From Myxococcales bacterium (GTDB lineage: Bacteria; Myxococcota_A; Bradymonadia; UBA7976; UBA1532), in assembly GCA_020633435.1 (NCBI GenBank), contig JACKDP010000001.1:124001-188000 (forward strand): a stretch of DNA of 64,000 nucleotides, in the 5' to 3' direction. The notes under the pieces are model-generated. The model ran no database searches. It saw nothing but the letters and a program-made list of their open reading frames with translations, and was not told the origin of the DNA. The position numbers and the translations under genes are program-made. This document shows positions 54,010 through 62,870 of this stretch, piece by piece (positions within the stretch are counted from its first letter, which is position 1; every line of letters starts with the position of its first letter).

Positions 54010-54870
54010 TCAGGGCAAGGTGGCGGGATCCGGCCACGTCCGCCCGGCCCCGAAGCGGCCGTGCTCGTCCCGCACGATCTCCGCCACGGCCACCGCCGGA
54101 TCGTGGGTCAGGAACAGGTGGCCGCCCCGCCCCACGAGGTCGGCGAGCAGCGCCGCCTTCTCGTCGATGAGGCGCTCCGGGAAGCGGTCGTAGCCCATCG
54201 TGATGGGGGTGTGGATCCAGGGCACCCCGGGGATGAGGTCGCCGGCGAAGACCACCGGCCCGAGGGCCGTGGGCACCTCGGCCAGCAGCAGGCCCGGCGT
54301 GTGGCCCTCCGACCGGTGCAGCCGCCAGTCGGGGCCGAGCGTCGTCGAGCGATCCCCCTCGACCACCTCCAGGCGGCCCGTCGCCTCCAGCAGCGCCGGC
54401 AGCTCGGGGATGAAGGACGCCCGATCCCGGGCATGGGGTGCGCAAGCCCGGGCCCACGCCTCGGCGCCCACGACGAAGATCGCCTTGGGAAACAACAGCT
54501 TCGGCGCCTCGCCCTCGGCCCAGGCCGCCAGCAGCCCGCCCGCGTGGTCGAAGTGCAGGTGGGAGAGGACGACGACATCGATGTCCGCGTCGGTCAGCCC
54601 GAGGGCGGCCAGGCTGTCGAGCAGGACGTGGCGGTCCTCCTCCACCCCGAACCGCGCGCGCAGCTTCGGCGGGAAGAAGGCCCCGATGCCCGTCTCGCAG
54701 AGCACCCGGCGGCCCGGCTCCTCCACCAGCATGGCGCGGCACGCCAGCGCGATGCGGTTGTGCTCGTCGGCCGGCGCCCAGCGGCTCCAGAGGGCCTTGG
54801 GCACGTTGCCGAACATGGCGCCGCCGTCGAGGCGCTGGGTGTTGCCGGGGATGGAACGGATCGTGCGCAT
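54010..54870 (-). CDS. Metallo-beta-lactamase-fold hydrolase
   Basis: A 286-residue cytoplasmic hydrolase of the MBL superfamily. The zinc motif HLHFDH (residues 104-109) is intact; further metal ligands are RSEGHTPG (His), FAGDLIP (Asp) and LFLTHDPAV (His). Length and order fit AHL-lactonase-like and other single-domain MBL enzymes. No signal peptide, lipid anchor or operon partner. Divergent from the small GDT1 gene. A lactonase, esterase or other hydrolytic role is possible. Confidence 0.87.
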   Translation of the reverse strand: MRTIRSIPGNTQRLDGGAMFGNVPKALWSRWAPADEHNRIALACRAMLVEEPGRRVLCETGIGAFFPPKLRARFGVEEDRHVLLDSLAALGLTDADIDVVVLSHLHFDHAGGLLAAWAEGEAPKLLFPKAIFVVGAEAWARACAPHARDRASFIPELPALLEATGRLEVVEGDRSTTLGPDWRLHRSEGHTPGLLLAEVPTALGPVVFAGDLIPGVPWIHTPITMGYDRFPERLIDEKAALLADLVGRGGHLFLTHDPAVAVAEIVRDEHGRFGAGRTWPDPATLP

Positions 54871-54948
54871 GGGGGCCTCCGGCCGGGGAGCATAGCGGAT
54901 CCCGCCCCGCTGTGGCACAAGGCGGCCCCCACGAGGCGGAGGTGCGCG

Positions 54949-55239
54949 ATGCAGTGGCAGGTCTTCATGACGGTGCTGACGACGGTCTTCCTGGCGGAGC
55001 TGGGCGACAAGACCCAGCTCGCGACCATGACGTTCGCGGCCAACGGGCAGGTGAGCCGCTGGACCGTCTTCGCCGCGGCCTCGGTGGCCCTCGTCGCCGC
55101 CTCCGGCATCGGCGTCCTCGCCGGCGCCTGGCTGACGCGCTACGTCAGCCCCCGCCACCTCACCCTGGCCGCCGGCGTCGCCTTCATCGCCATCGGCGCC
55201 TGGACGCTCTACGGCGCCCTGCGCGCGGAGGCGGCCTAG
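54949..55239 (+). CDS. Half-size GDT1/UPF0016 (TMEM165) cation transporter
   Basis: A 96-residue membrane protein with three helices and one copy of the family motif ELGDKTQL (residues 17-24). Typical members carry two copies of the motif in about 190 residues, and the half-size type works as a homodimer or with a second small subunit. The family moves Mn2+ or Ca2+ out of the cytoplasm. The ATG has AGGCGGAGG upstream. Its last four bases overlap the convergent response regulator gene. Confidence 0.88.
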   Translation: MQWQVFMTVLTTVFLAELGDKTQLATMTFAANGQVSRWTVFAAASVALVAASGIGVLAGAWLTRYVSPRHLTLAAGVAFIAIGAWTLYGALRAEAA

Positions 55240-55925
55240 AGCTCGTCGAAGCGGTAGCCCACGCCGTGCACGGTGCGGATGAGGACCGGCTCGCGGGGGT
55301 CCACCTCGACGCGCTTGCGCAGCTTGGAGACGTGCTGGTCGAGGGTGCGGCTGTTGGGCAGGTGGTCATAGCCCCAGCACTCCCGGAAGAACGTCTCGCG
55401 ATCCACCACCTGGCCGCGCCGCTCGAAGAGCAGCTTCAAGATGCGCACGTCGCGCAGGCTCAGGTCGAAGACCTGGTCGCCGCGGCGCGCGCGCAGCTCG
55501 GCCGGCAGCACCTCGAGGTCGAGCAGCATGAACGGGCCCTCGTGGCCGGCCCGCACCGCGTCGCGCATGCACCGGCGCGTCACGGCCCGGATGCGCGCGA
55601 TGACCTCCTTCACGCCGAACGGCTTCTGGATGAAGTCGTCCGCCCCCAGCTCCAGCCCGAGCACGCGGTCGATCTCCTCCGACTTGGCGCTGATGAAGAT
55701 GATGGGGATGTCGGTGTCGGCCCGGCGGATCTCGCGGCAGACGTCGTAGCCGTTCAGGCCCGGCATCATGATGTCCAGCAGCACGAAGTCGGGGCTGGCC
55801 CGGCGCCAGGCGTCGAGGGCCGCCCGGCCGTCCGCGGCCATCACCACGTGGTAGCCCTCCGCCTCCAGGATCTCTACGAGGCCCTCGCGGATGTGGGCGT
55901 CGTCTTCGGCGATGAGGACCTTCAT
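55236..55925 (-). CDS. OmpR/PhoB-family response regulator
   Basis: A 229-residue two-domain regulator. Receiver: acidic pair in IAEDDAHIREG, phospho-acceptor D51 (LLDIMMPGLNG), FISAKSEE and K in FIQKPFGVKE. The winged-helix DNA-binding domain has DLSLRDVRILKLLFERRGQV, RTLDQHVSKLRKRVE and the wing RTVHGVGYRF. ATG preceded by AAGGAG. It follows the histidine kinase by 24 bp and is presumably its partner. Regulon unknown. Confidence 0.93.
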   Translation of the reverse strand: MKVLIAEDDAHIREGLVEILEAEGYHVVMAADGRAALDAWRRASPDFVLLDIMMPGLNGYDVCREIRRADTDIPIIFISAKSEEIDRVLGLELGADDFIQKPFGVKEVIARIRAVTRRCMRDAVRAGHEGPFMLLDLEVLPAELRARRGDQVFDLSLRDVRILKLLFERRGQVVDRETFFRECWGYDHLPNSRTLDQHVSKLRKRVEVDPREPVLIRTVHGVGYRFDEL

Positions 55926-55949
55926 CGTTGATCTCCTTGGATTTTTCTC

Positions 55950-57617
55950 TCAGGCGTGGCGCAGGCGCAGCTCGAAGGCCGCCCCGCGCTCCGTGGGCAG
56001 CAGCGTCAGGTCGCCGCCGTGCAGCCGGGCCAGATCGCGGGCGATGCCCAGGCCGATGCCCGTGCCGCTGACGCCCTCCTCCAGCGCGTCCGACAGGCGC
56101 TCGAAGGGCTCGAAGACGCGTTGCCGATCGCCCCGCGGGATGCCGGGGCCGCTGTCGTGCACGGTGATGGTGGTGTCGGTGGGCGTCTGCACCGCCGTGA
56201 TGCGCACGGGCCCGCCGTGGGCGTACTTCTCGACGTTCGAGAGCAGGTTGCCGAGGATCTGGCCCAGGGCGTCGGCGTCGACGCGGACCGTGGCCGGGGC
56301 CCCCGGCTCGAAGGCCACCGCCACCCCGCACCGCTCCAGCGACGGCGCGAAGCCCTCGATGGCGTCGCGGATGACGTCGTCGATGACGGCCTCCGTGGGC
56401 CGCAGCCGCAGCGTCTCGCGCTGCTTGCGGGCGAAGGTGAGGATGTTGCCGATGAGCCGCGACAGGCGCTGGCTCTCCCCCTCGATGATGGCCACGTGCC
56501 GGGCGGCGCGGTCGTCCTCGTCGTCCAGCTCGTCCGCCAGCAGCTCCGCGTACATGCGGATGTTGGTGAGGGGCGTCTTCAGCTCGTGGGAGACCTGGTT
56601 GACGAAGGTGACGCGGCGGGCGGCCTCGCGCAGCGCCCGGGTGCTCTCGCGGTAGAACCAGACGGCCAGGCCGGCCAGGGCGAGGCCGATGGCCACGAGG
56701 CCGATGAGCAGGCCCGGGGCCATGCCGGCGGGCACCGGCACCGTGCCCGTCCAGGCCAGCCGCCAGGCCGCCAGGGGCGCCGGCAGCGCGTGCAGGATGC
56801 GGGGCGCCTGGCTCGGCGCCGGCGTCCACGCCCCCCACTGGTAGATGACCTCGCCGGCCGAGTCGATCAGCGCCGTCGTCTCCTCGCCGCCCTCGCTGCC
56901 CGTGTCGGGCAGGCGCGCCACCACGTCGGCCAGGAGCTGCACGCGATCCACCTCCACCGCGACGAGGCGCCCGTCGGGAATCCGCCGCCAGAACATGAGG
57001 TTGAGGCCCCCGCCCCAGTACCAGACGTGCCAGCCATGGGCGTCGGCGGTGGCGGTCGCGACGGTGGTCAGGGGGACGGGCGTGGGGGGGGCCGCGGCCT
57101 GGATGACGTCCACGTCCCCGGGGCCGTTGCCGAGGGTCATCTGGTTGCCCTTGGCGAGGGGCGGCGCGATGCCCTGCTGCTGGCGCTGGGGGTGGGTGTC
57201 CTCGCCGCGGTGGGCCGCCGGGCGGCCGAGGGCGCGGCCCTGCCAGAGCCCCCGGGTGCGCTCGACGAAGGCCTCCTCGGCTTCGCTGACGGGGCCGTCG
57301 GCCGGCGGGAAGACGCGGCGCCCCTCGCTGTCGAGCACGAGCACGAACCGAAAGCGGCCATCGCGGCGGACGCGGTCGCGGATGTCGCCCGGCTCCTCGG
57401 GGAAGCCGTCGGTGGCGGCCACCAGCGCCTTGACCTTCTCGCCCATCAGGCGGCCGACCGCCGCGGCCTGCTCGGCCAGCCGCGCCCGCACCACCTCGTC
57501 GAAGCGCGCCACCACCTCGGCGCGGGCGTCGGCGGCGAAGCGCGCCCCGAGCCACGCCAGGCTGGCCAGGGGGGCCAGCACCAGCACGGCCAGCACGAGG
57601 GCGAGGCGCAGCTTCAC
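55950..57617 (-). CDS. Membrane sensor histidine kinase
   Basis: A 555-residue sensor kinase. Two membrane helices (residues 4-25 and about 300-322: LLIGLVAIGLALAGLAVWFY) flank a large periplasmic sensor region. The dimerisation domain carries H344 in VSHELKTPLTNIRMYAELL; the ATPase domain shows NLLSNVEKY (N box), HDSGPGIP (G1), VFEPFERLS and SGTGIGLGIARD (G2). It begins at GTG, nine bases after the VWA gene. The three genes form one operon, and the upstream VWA protein may share its periplasmic space with this sensor. Confidence 0.93.
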   Translation of the reverse strand: MKLRLALVLAVLVLAPLASLAWLGARFAADARAEVVARFDEVVRARLAEQAAAVGRLMGEKVKALVAATDGFPEEPGDIRDRVRRDGRFRFVLVLDSEGRRVFPPADGPVSEAEEAFVERTRGLWQGRALGRPAAHRGEDTHPQRQQQGIAPPLAKGNQMTLGNGPGDVDVIQAAAPPTPVPLTTVATATADAHGWHVWYWGGGLNLMFWRRIPDGRLVAVEVDRVQLLADVVARLPDTGSEGGEETTALIDSAGEVIYQWGAWTPAPSQAPRILHALPAPLAAWRLAWTGTVPVPAGMAPGLLIGLVAIGLALAGLAVWFYRESTRALREAARRVTFVNQVSHELKTPLTNIRMYAELLADELDDEDDRAARHVAIIEGESQRLSRLIGNILTFARKQRETLRLRPTEAVIDDVIRDAIEGFAPSLERCGVAVAFEPGAPATVRVDADALGQILGNLLSNVEKYAHGGPVRITAVQTPTDTTITVHDSGPGIPRGDRQRVFEPFERLSDALEEGVSGTGIGLGIARDLARLHGGDLTLLPTERGAAFELRLRHA

Positions 57618-57626
57618 CGGCCCGGC

Positions 57627-58928
57627 TCAGTAGCTCTGCTGGAGGTCGTACTGGTGCTGCACCCGGCGCATGACCTTGCGGCGGTGCTTCCAGTTCGACT
57701 CGTCCAGGTTCTTGGCGTCATCGAGGTTCTGCTCCTCCAGCTTCTTGAGCTTGGGGGCCTGATAGTACGTGGAGTTGTAGTTCAGCCACGCCGCGTTGTC
57801 GTTGAGGATGCGCCGGGCCGCCTCGGGATTGCCCTGGTCGCGCAGCTTCACGGCGAGCCGGTTCTGCTCGTTGCTCACCAGCTCGACGGCGTGGACCATG
57901 ACGCCCCGGTCGACGGCGGCCTGGGCCTCGGTGGCGGTGGCCACGTAGCGGACCTTCACGGCGGCCTCGCGCTGCTCCGTCTCGCGGCTCTCCAGGTCGC
58001 GGTAGCTCACCGTCGCCTGGCAGACCGGCCGCTCGTCCCCCGCCTCGCCGGCGGGCAGCTCCAGCTCGACCAGGACGAACTTCTCCTGGCGGGCGAGCAC
58101 CTGGGCGAGCTGGGCGGTGATCTCGTTGCCCACGATGTCGGCCTCGCGGCCGAGCACCCGGACGGGCCGCACCCCGGCCTCGCAGCGGATGCGCACGTCG
58201 GCGTCCTGGGCCACCACCGACAGCACCTCGCCGAACTCCAGGTCGAAGAAGCGCACCAGGTCGCCGGGCCGCTCCACGAAGACGTGGTTGCCGTCCGTCG
58301 CCCGGGCCAGCCCCTGCATCAGGTCCTCGTTGTAGTCCAGGCCCAGGCCCAGGGTCGTCACCGTCATGCCCTCGCGGCCCAGCGCGGCGCCCAGGCCGGC
58401 CAGCTCGCCCGGCGAGCTCGGCCCCACGTTGGCCAGGCCGTCCGAGAGCAGGATGAGCCGGTTGACCCGGTTGCGGTCGAAGAACTTGCGCAGCTCGTCG
58501 GCGCCCTTGCTCACCCCCGCGAAGAGCGCGGTGTTGCCCCCGGGGGAGAGGCGGGCGATGCCCTCGCGGATGCTCTGCTTGTCGGCGGCCTTGGTGGCGG
58601 GCACCAGCACCGAGACGCGGGTGTCGTAGGCCACCACCGACACGATGTCGTCGGGCCCGAGGCGGTCGACCGCCATGAGGGCGGCGTCCTTGGCGCGCAT
58701 GATCTTCTCGCCGCTCATGGAGCCCGACTTGTCGATGACCAGCGCGACGTTGACGGGCACGCGGGTGGGCTTGCGATCCGCCGCGCCCGTCAGCCCGACC
58801 TTGAGGTAGGCGGTCTGCTTCTTCCCCGCCTGCACCGCGGGGGTGCCCAGCCGCATGTCCAGGTGGACGGTCTCGGCGTGGGCGGCGAGGGGCGCGAGCA
58901 GCGCCAGGGCGGTGATGAGGGTGCGCAT
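57627..58928 (-). CDS. Exported von Willebrand factor A domain protein
   Basis: A 433-residue exported protein (signal MRTLITALALLAPLAAHA). The VWA domain (about 57-225) has an intact metal-ion-dependent adhesion site: DKSGSMS (D66, S68, S70), a T in PGGNTALF and a D in LILLSDGLAN. A C-terminal region of about 200 residues is beta-rich then helical and Gln/Asn-rich. The ATG follows AAGGAGGAGG, one of the best ribosome sites in the window. First gene of the operon with the histidine kinase and regulator; a ligand or sensor-accessory role is possible. Confidence 0.88.
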   Translation of the reverse strand: MRTLITALALLAPLAAHAETVHLDMRLGTPAVQAGKKQTAYLKVGLTGAADRKPTRVPVNVALVIDKSGSMSGEKIMRAKDAALMAVDRLGPDDIVSVVAYDTRVSVLVPATKAADKQSIREGIARLSPGGNTALFAGVSKGADELRKFFDRNRVNRLILLSDGLANVGPSSPGELAGLGAALGREGMTVTTLGLGLDYNEDLMQGLARATDGNHVFVERPGDLVRFFDLEFGEVLSVVAQDADVRIRCEAGVRPVRVLGREADIVGNEITAQLAQVLARQEKFVLVELELPAGEAGDERPVCQATVSYRDLESRETEQREAAVKVRYVATATEAQAAVDRGVMVHAVELVSNEQNRLAVKLRDQGNPEAARRILNDNAAWLNYNSTYYQAPKLKKLEEQNLDDAKNLDESNWKHRRKVMRRVQHQYDLQQSY

Positions 58929-59092
58929 GGCCCTCCTCCTTGGTTCATCCAGGTGAAGGCACCGTACCGCGGCCCCCCGCGGCGGTGGTCTGCGCGGGGT
59001 GAAGACCTTGTAAAAGAACTGTCAACACTGGCCCTGGAGCGCCCGATAAGATTCAGGTTTTGCTTTGAGCGACGGCGATCTAGGCTGGGCCG

Positions 59093-61309
59093 ATGATCGC
59101 CCCCACCCCGACGACGACGCGCCTCGCGGACGTCACCCCCGAGGCGCCGGGCCGCTATGAGCGGCGCGGGGTGCTGGGCGTGGGCGGCATCGGCTTCGTC
59201 GAGCTCGCGTGGGACCACCACCTGGGCCGCGAGGTGGCCCTGAAGCGGCTGCGCCCGGGCCTCGGGGGCGACGCCGTGCGGCGGTTCTTGAAGGAGGCCC
59301 GCGTCGGCGCCCTGCTGGCCCACCCCGGCATCGTGCCGGTGTACGAGCTGGGCCGCCGCGCCGACGGCGCCCTCTACTACACCATGCTCCGCATCCGCGG
59401 CCGCACCCTCGCCCAGGCCCTCGACGGGGCCGATCTGGCCGACCGCCTGGCGCTGCTGCCCCACCTCATCGCCGTCTGCCAGGCCGTCGCCTACGCCCAT
59501 GAGCGCGGCGTCGTCCACCGCGACCTCAAGCCCGACAACGTCATGCTGGGCGACTTCGGCGAGACGCTCGTGGTGGACTGGGGCCTGTGCTGCGAGCGGG
59601 GCGGCGAGGCCGGGCAGGACCAGCCGCTCATCGAGGCCCTGGCGGCCCTGCGCCACGCGTCGGGCACCCAGACGGTGGCCGGCGCGCCCATCGGCACCCC
59701 GGCCTACATGCCCCCCGAGCAGGCCCGCGGCGATCTGGCCGCCATCGACGAGCGCGCCGACGTCTACGCCCTGGGCGCCATCCTCTACGAGCTGCTCACC
59801 GGCGAGGCGCCGTTCAGCGGGCCCAGCGCGCTGCACATCCTCACCCTCGTGCTCTCCGAGCCGCCGCTGCCGCCGCGCTCGCTCGAGCCCCAGGCCCCCG
59901 CCGAGCTCTGCGCCATCACCGCCCGCGCGCTGGCCAAGGACCCCGCCGCCCGCTACGCGAACGCCTCCGCTTTGTGCAATGATCTCCTGGCCTTCCAGGC
60001 CGGCCGCCGGGTCGAGGCCCACGCCTACGGCCGCGGCCAGCTCGTGTCGCGCTGGCTCTGGCGCCGCCGCGTGGCCCTGCTGGGCGCGGCGGCCGTGCTG
60101 GCGGCGGGCGTCGGGGCCGGTGGTACCGGGGCCGGGCCGACGCGCACCTGCCGGCCCCCGTCGTCGACGCGGGCCGCCTGGACGCCGCGCTGCGAGCTGG
60201 CGGCCCCTGCGGCCCGCCGCCGCGCGCGGCTCCTCGGCCCGCTGGACGCCGCCACCGAGGCCAGCTGCGCCGCGTCCTCGTCGAGGGGGACGCCGCCGCC
60301 CGCGCCGTGGCCGCCACCGCCCTGGCCGCTGGCGACGCCGAGAGCGGCGCGGCCCTCGAAGCCCGCCTGCTGGCCGAGCGCGACGACGCCGTGCGCGTCG
60401 CCCTGGCTGAGGCCATCGCCGCGCGCGGCGGCCCCACCACCACGGCCGCGCTCTGCGCCGCCCGCCCGACGGCCCCGCCGCCCCTGCGCCGCGCGCTCGA
60501 CGCGCTGCTCGCGCGCCTGGGCCCCGGCCCCTGCCCGCCGACGCCGCCGCGCGCGCGAGATCGGGCCGCCTGCCTGGGCGCGGCGCTGCCCGCCGCCGCC
60601 GCCGTCGAGGCCACCGAGGCCCTGCGGGCGCGGCACCCCGACGACGCCGGCCTCCGCCTCGCCGCCGCGCGCGCGCTGGCCCGCGCCGGCGACGCCGTGG
60701 CCGCCCTGGCCCCTCGCCGACGGCCCTGACGCCGACGCCGTGCGCGCCCCCTGCTGCTCGACCGGGAAGACCTGGACGCCGCCCTCGCCGCCCTGGACCG
60801 GCTGCCCCCCTCCGCCGAGACGCTGCTGCTGCGCGCCGGGCCCGCCACACCCTCGCCGACGCCGAGGGGGCCTGGCAGGCCGCCCAGGCCGCGGCGGGCC
60901 CAGGCGCACGACGCCGACGCGCGCGCGCCCTGGCGGGCGTCTGGCTGCTGCTCGACGATCCCGCCGCCGCCGCCTGGGTCTCGCGGACGTGCTGGCTGGC
61001 GATCCCGAGGACGCCGCCGCCCTGCGCCTGCGCGCCCGCGCCCTCCTGCGCCTCGGCGACGCCACTGGCGCCCGCGTGGCCGCCGAGCGCGCCCACCACC
61101 TGGCCCCCGCGACGCGGCGGGCCGCCGCCTGCTCGCCGCGCTGCGCCTGGCCGATGGCGACGACGCCGCCGGCCGCGCCCTCCTCACCGACGCCGCCGAT
61201 CGGGCCGTCCTGGCTCTCGCGCCGGCGGGCGACCTGGCCTCGGCGCTCCAGGCCCTCGACGCCGCCGCCCAGGCCGCCTCCCCCGCCGCGCGCCCCGCCC
61301 TGGAGCTGA
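59093..61309 (+). CDS. Ser/Thr protein kinase, C-terminal half out of frame
   Basis: Hanks-type kinase domain at about residues 22-300: GVLGVGGIGFVELAW glycine loop, VALKRL (Lys), HRDLKPDN, DWGL in place of DFG, GTPAYMPPEQ and ADVYALGAILYELLTG. A membrane helix follows near residue 330 (VALLGAAAVLAAGVGAG). From about 60120 the open frame becomes Arg/Pro-rich nonsense, although it stays free of stops for over 1 kb; the sensible continuation lies in other frames (see the next entry). The kinase domain itself is intact. It is divergent from the VWA gene across a 164-bp gap. Confidence 0.82.
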   Translation: MIAPTPTTTRLADVTPEAPGRYERRGVLGVGGIGFVELAWDHHLGREVALKRLRPGLGGDAVRRFLKEARVGALLAHPGIVPVYELGRRADGALYYTMLRIRGRTLAQALDGADLADRLALLPHLIAVCQAVAYAHERGVVHRDLKPDNVMLGDFGETLVVDWGLCCERGGEAGQDQPLIEALAALRHASGTQTVAGAPIGTPAYMPPEQARGDLAAIDERADVYALGAILYELLTGEAPFSGPSALHILTLVLSEPPLPPRSLEPQAPAELCAITARALAKDPAARYANASALCNDLLAFQAGRRVEAHAYGRGQLVSRWLWRRRVALLGAAAVLAAGVGAGGTGAGPTRTCRPPSSTRAAWTPRCELAAPAARRRARLLGPLDAATEASCAASSSRGTPPPAPWPPPPWPLATPRAARPSKPACWPSATTPCASPWLRPSPRAAAPPPRPRSAPPARRPRRPCAARSTRCSRAWAPAPARRRRRAREIGPPAWARRCPPPPPSRPPRPCGRGTPTTPASASPPRARWPAPATPWPPWPLADGPDADAVRAPCCSTGKTWTPPSPPWTGCPPPPRRCCCAPGPPHPRRRRGGLAGRPGRGGPRRTTPTRARPGGRLAAARRSRRRRLGLADVLAGDPEDAAALRLRARALLRLGDATGARVAAERAHHLAPATRRAAACSPRCAWPMATTPPAAPSSPTPPIGPSWLSRRRATWPRRSRPSTPPPRPPPPPRAPPWS

Positions 61310-61644
61310 TGGCCCTCGTCGTCGCGCTCCGGCTGGAGGGCTCTGGTCGCCTCGCCGCCCGGGCCGCCGCGCTCAGCGCCGACGGGCCGTGGTCCCGGGA
61401 TCTGGGCCTCGTCATCCGGGGCGAGGCGTCGCCGGCGGTGCTGGGCGGGCGGCTGCGGCAGCACCCGGCCCGCGCCTGCGAGGAGACGCTGGCGCTCAGC
61501 GCGCGGGCCTACCTGGCGGGGGATCGGGTGGGGGCCGCCGATCGGCTGGCCCAGGCGCGGGGTGGGGATCCGGACGAGCTGCCCTGTGCCCTGGCGCGGA
61601 GCCTGGGCCGCCGGACGCTGCTGGTTCAGGGCACGAAGCCGTAG
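60121..61644 (+). pseudogene. Frameshifted HEAT/TPR-like C-terminus of the kinase
   Basis: Segments of protein-like sequence appear in turn in different frames: RGRADAHLPAPVVDAGRLDA, ARLLGPLDAATEA, then a longer helical-repeat stretch (VLVEGDAAARAVAATALAAG to AALEARLLAERDDAVRVALA), DLDAALAALDRLPPSAETLL, LRLADGDDAAGRALL, and finally ALVVALRLEGSGRL to the stop at 61644. They read as a HEAT- or TPR-like repeat domain of about 500 residues, the usual partner of such kinases. At least five or six single-base shifts separate the segments. Sequencing or assembly indels in this GC-extreme stretch, or real decay, could cause this. The last 19 bp overlap the convergent SGNH gene. Confidence 0.6.
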
Positions 61645-62870
61645 GACTGCTCGGCGCCGAGGGGCGAGCGGGGCTCGCCGCCCAGGGGCGACGGGCCCAG
61701 GTACACGCCGCCGAGCGTCTGGAAGATCTCCTCGGCGTACCGGGTCTGCCCCAGATCGTTGAAGTGCAGGGCGTCGTACAGGTAGAGCCCCACGTCCAGC
61801 CCCGCGAAACCATTGAGCATATCGGCGACGAGCAGCTCCTCGTCGTCCGGGATGGCGGCCAGGGCCGTCTCCAGGACCTCCCGCATGGTGCCCGCGCCGA
61901 TGAGGCGCCCGGCCAGGCCCCAGAGCTGGTGCGTCGTGGCCTGCGTGTAGTCGGGGTACAGGCAGTAGAGGATGTCGGCGTCCGGGTTCACCTCCCGGAT
62001 GGCCTGCATGATCAGCTGCACGCGGCCCACGATCTCGACCACCAGGTCCTTGGCCCCGGCGATGGCCATGGGCACGTTGGCCAGGAGGGCCGGGTTCGAC
62101 ATGTAGGCCAGGATGTCGTTGCCGCCGATGGAGATGATGACGAGGTCGGCGTCGGCCATCTCGGGGCGCAGGCGCCGCTCGAAGTTGGGCTGGCCGGGCA
62201 GCCACTCGGGGGAGGTGCTGCCGGCGACGGCCACGTTGCGGCTGTCGATCTCGGCCAGGCCCTCGAAGAGGGTGACGAGGCGGCTCGGGAAGAGGGGCCG
62301 GTCGCCCACCACCGGGATGCTGTCGCCCATCGTCACGACGACGGCGCTGCCCCCGGCCACGGCGGCCGCGAAGCCGCGGGGGCAGTTGCGGCGGCTGCAG
62401 CGCCCGGCGTCGGCCGGCGGCACCACCATGGCCGGGCCGTCCTCCATGTCGGTGAAGGCGTAGCTGCCGTCCTCGCAGGGCTGGACGGCCTTGGGGCCGG
62501 TGGGCGTGAGCACCTCGAACGGGCGGTTCACCGGCGGATCGTCGGCCTCGCGGGTCGCCGCGTAGCGCGTCTCGTCGGCCCCGTCCTGATCGGTGTAGAG
62601 CCAGCCCGTCACCTGGCCCGGGCCGCAGGCCCCCACCGGCGGCGGCGGCGCGGCGTCGGGCCCCGCGTCGGCCACCGCGGCGTCCGGCTCGGGCGAGGCG
62701 CCCTCGTCCACCGCGGGCGCCATGTCCTCGGCCACCGGCGCCGCGTCGGCTGCGCCGTCGGCCGGCGCCGCGTCCACCTGCCCCTGCTGGCCCGGATCCG
62801 CCGCCGGGCCGCCGTCGTCGTCACAGCCCGCCAGCAAGGCGAGCCCCACCACCAGCCAGATGCCGCGCAT
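61626..62870 (-). CDS. SGNH/GDSL-hydrolase lipoprotein
   Basis: A 414-residue lipoprotein (lipobox LLAGC) with a long Asp/Ala/Pro linker (residues 20-78), a short Cys-containing beta region, then an SGNH hydrolase domain. The nucleophile S184 lies in VVTMGDSIPVVGD (block I), the oxyanion Asn in SIGGNDILAY (block III), and the catalytic Asp-His are D366 and H369 in YDALHFNDLGQ (block V). Esterase or acyl-modifying activity on cell-surface glycans or lipids is likely; the substrate is unknown. Its ATG overlaps the stop of the 2OG oxygenase gene (TGATG). The linker frame is intact here, unlike that of the kinase genes. Confidence 0.88.
   Translation of the reverse strand: MRGIWLVVGLALLAGCDDDGGPAADPGQQGQVDAAPADGAADAAPVAEDMAPAVDEGASPEPDAAVADAGPDAAPPPPVGACGPGQVTGWLYTDQDGADETRYAATREADDPPVNRPFEVLTPTGPKAVQPCEDGSYAFTDMEDGPAMVVPPADAGRCSRRNCPRGFAAAVAGGSAVVVTMGDSIPVVGDRPLFPSRLVTLFEGLAEIDSRNVAVAGSTSPEWLPGQPNFERRLRPEMADADLVIISIGGNDILAYMSNPALLANVPMAIAGAKDLVVEIVGRVQLIMQAIREVNPDADILYCLYPDYTQATTHQLWGLAGRLIGAGTMREVLETALAAIPDDEELLVADMLNGFAGLDVGLYLYDALHFNDLGQTRYAEEIFQTLGGVYLGPSPLGGEPRSPLGAEQSYGFVP

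Noticed and set aside
58929..59092. TTGACA on the minus strand upstream of the VWA gene as a promoter
   Set aside because: The -35 box is perfect but no -10 element at 16-18 bp could be seen.
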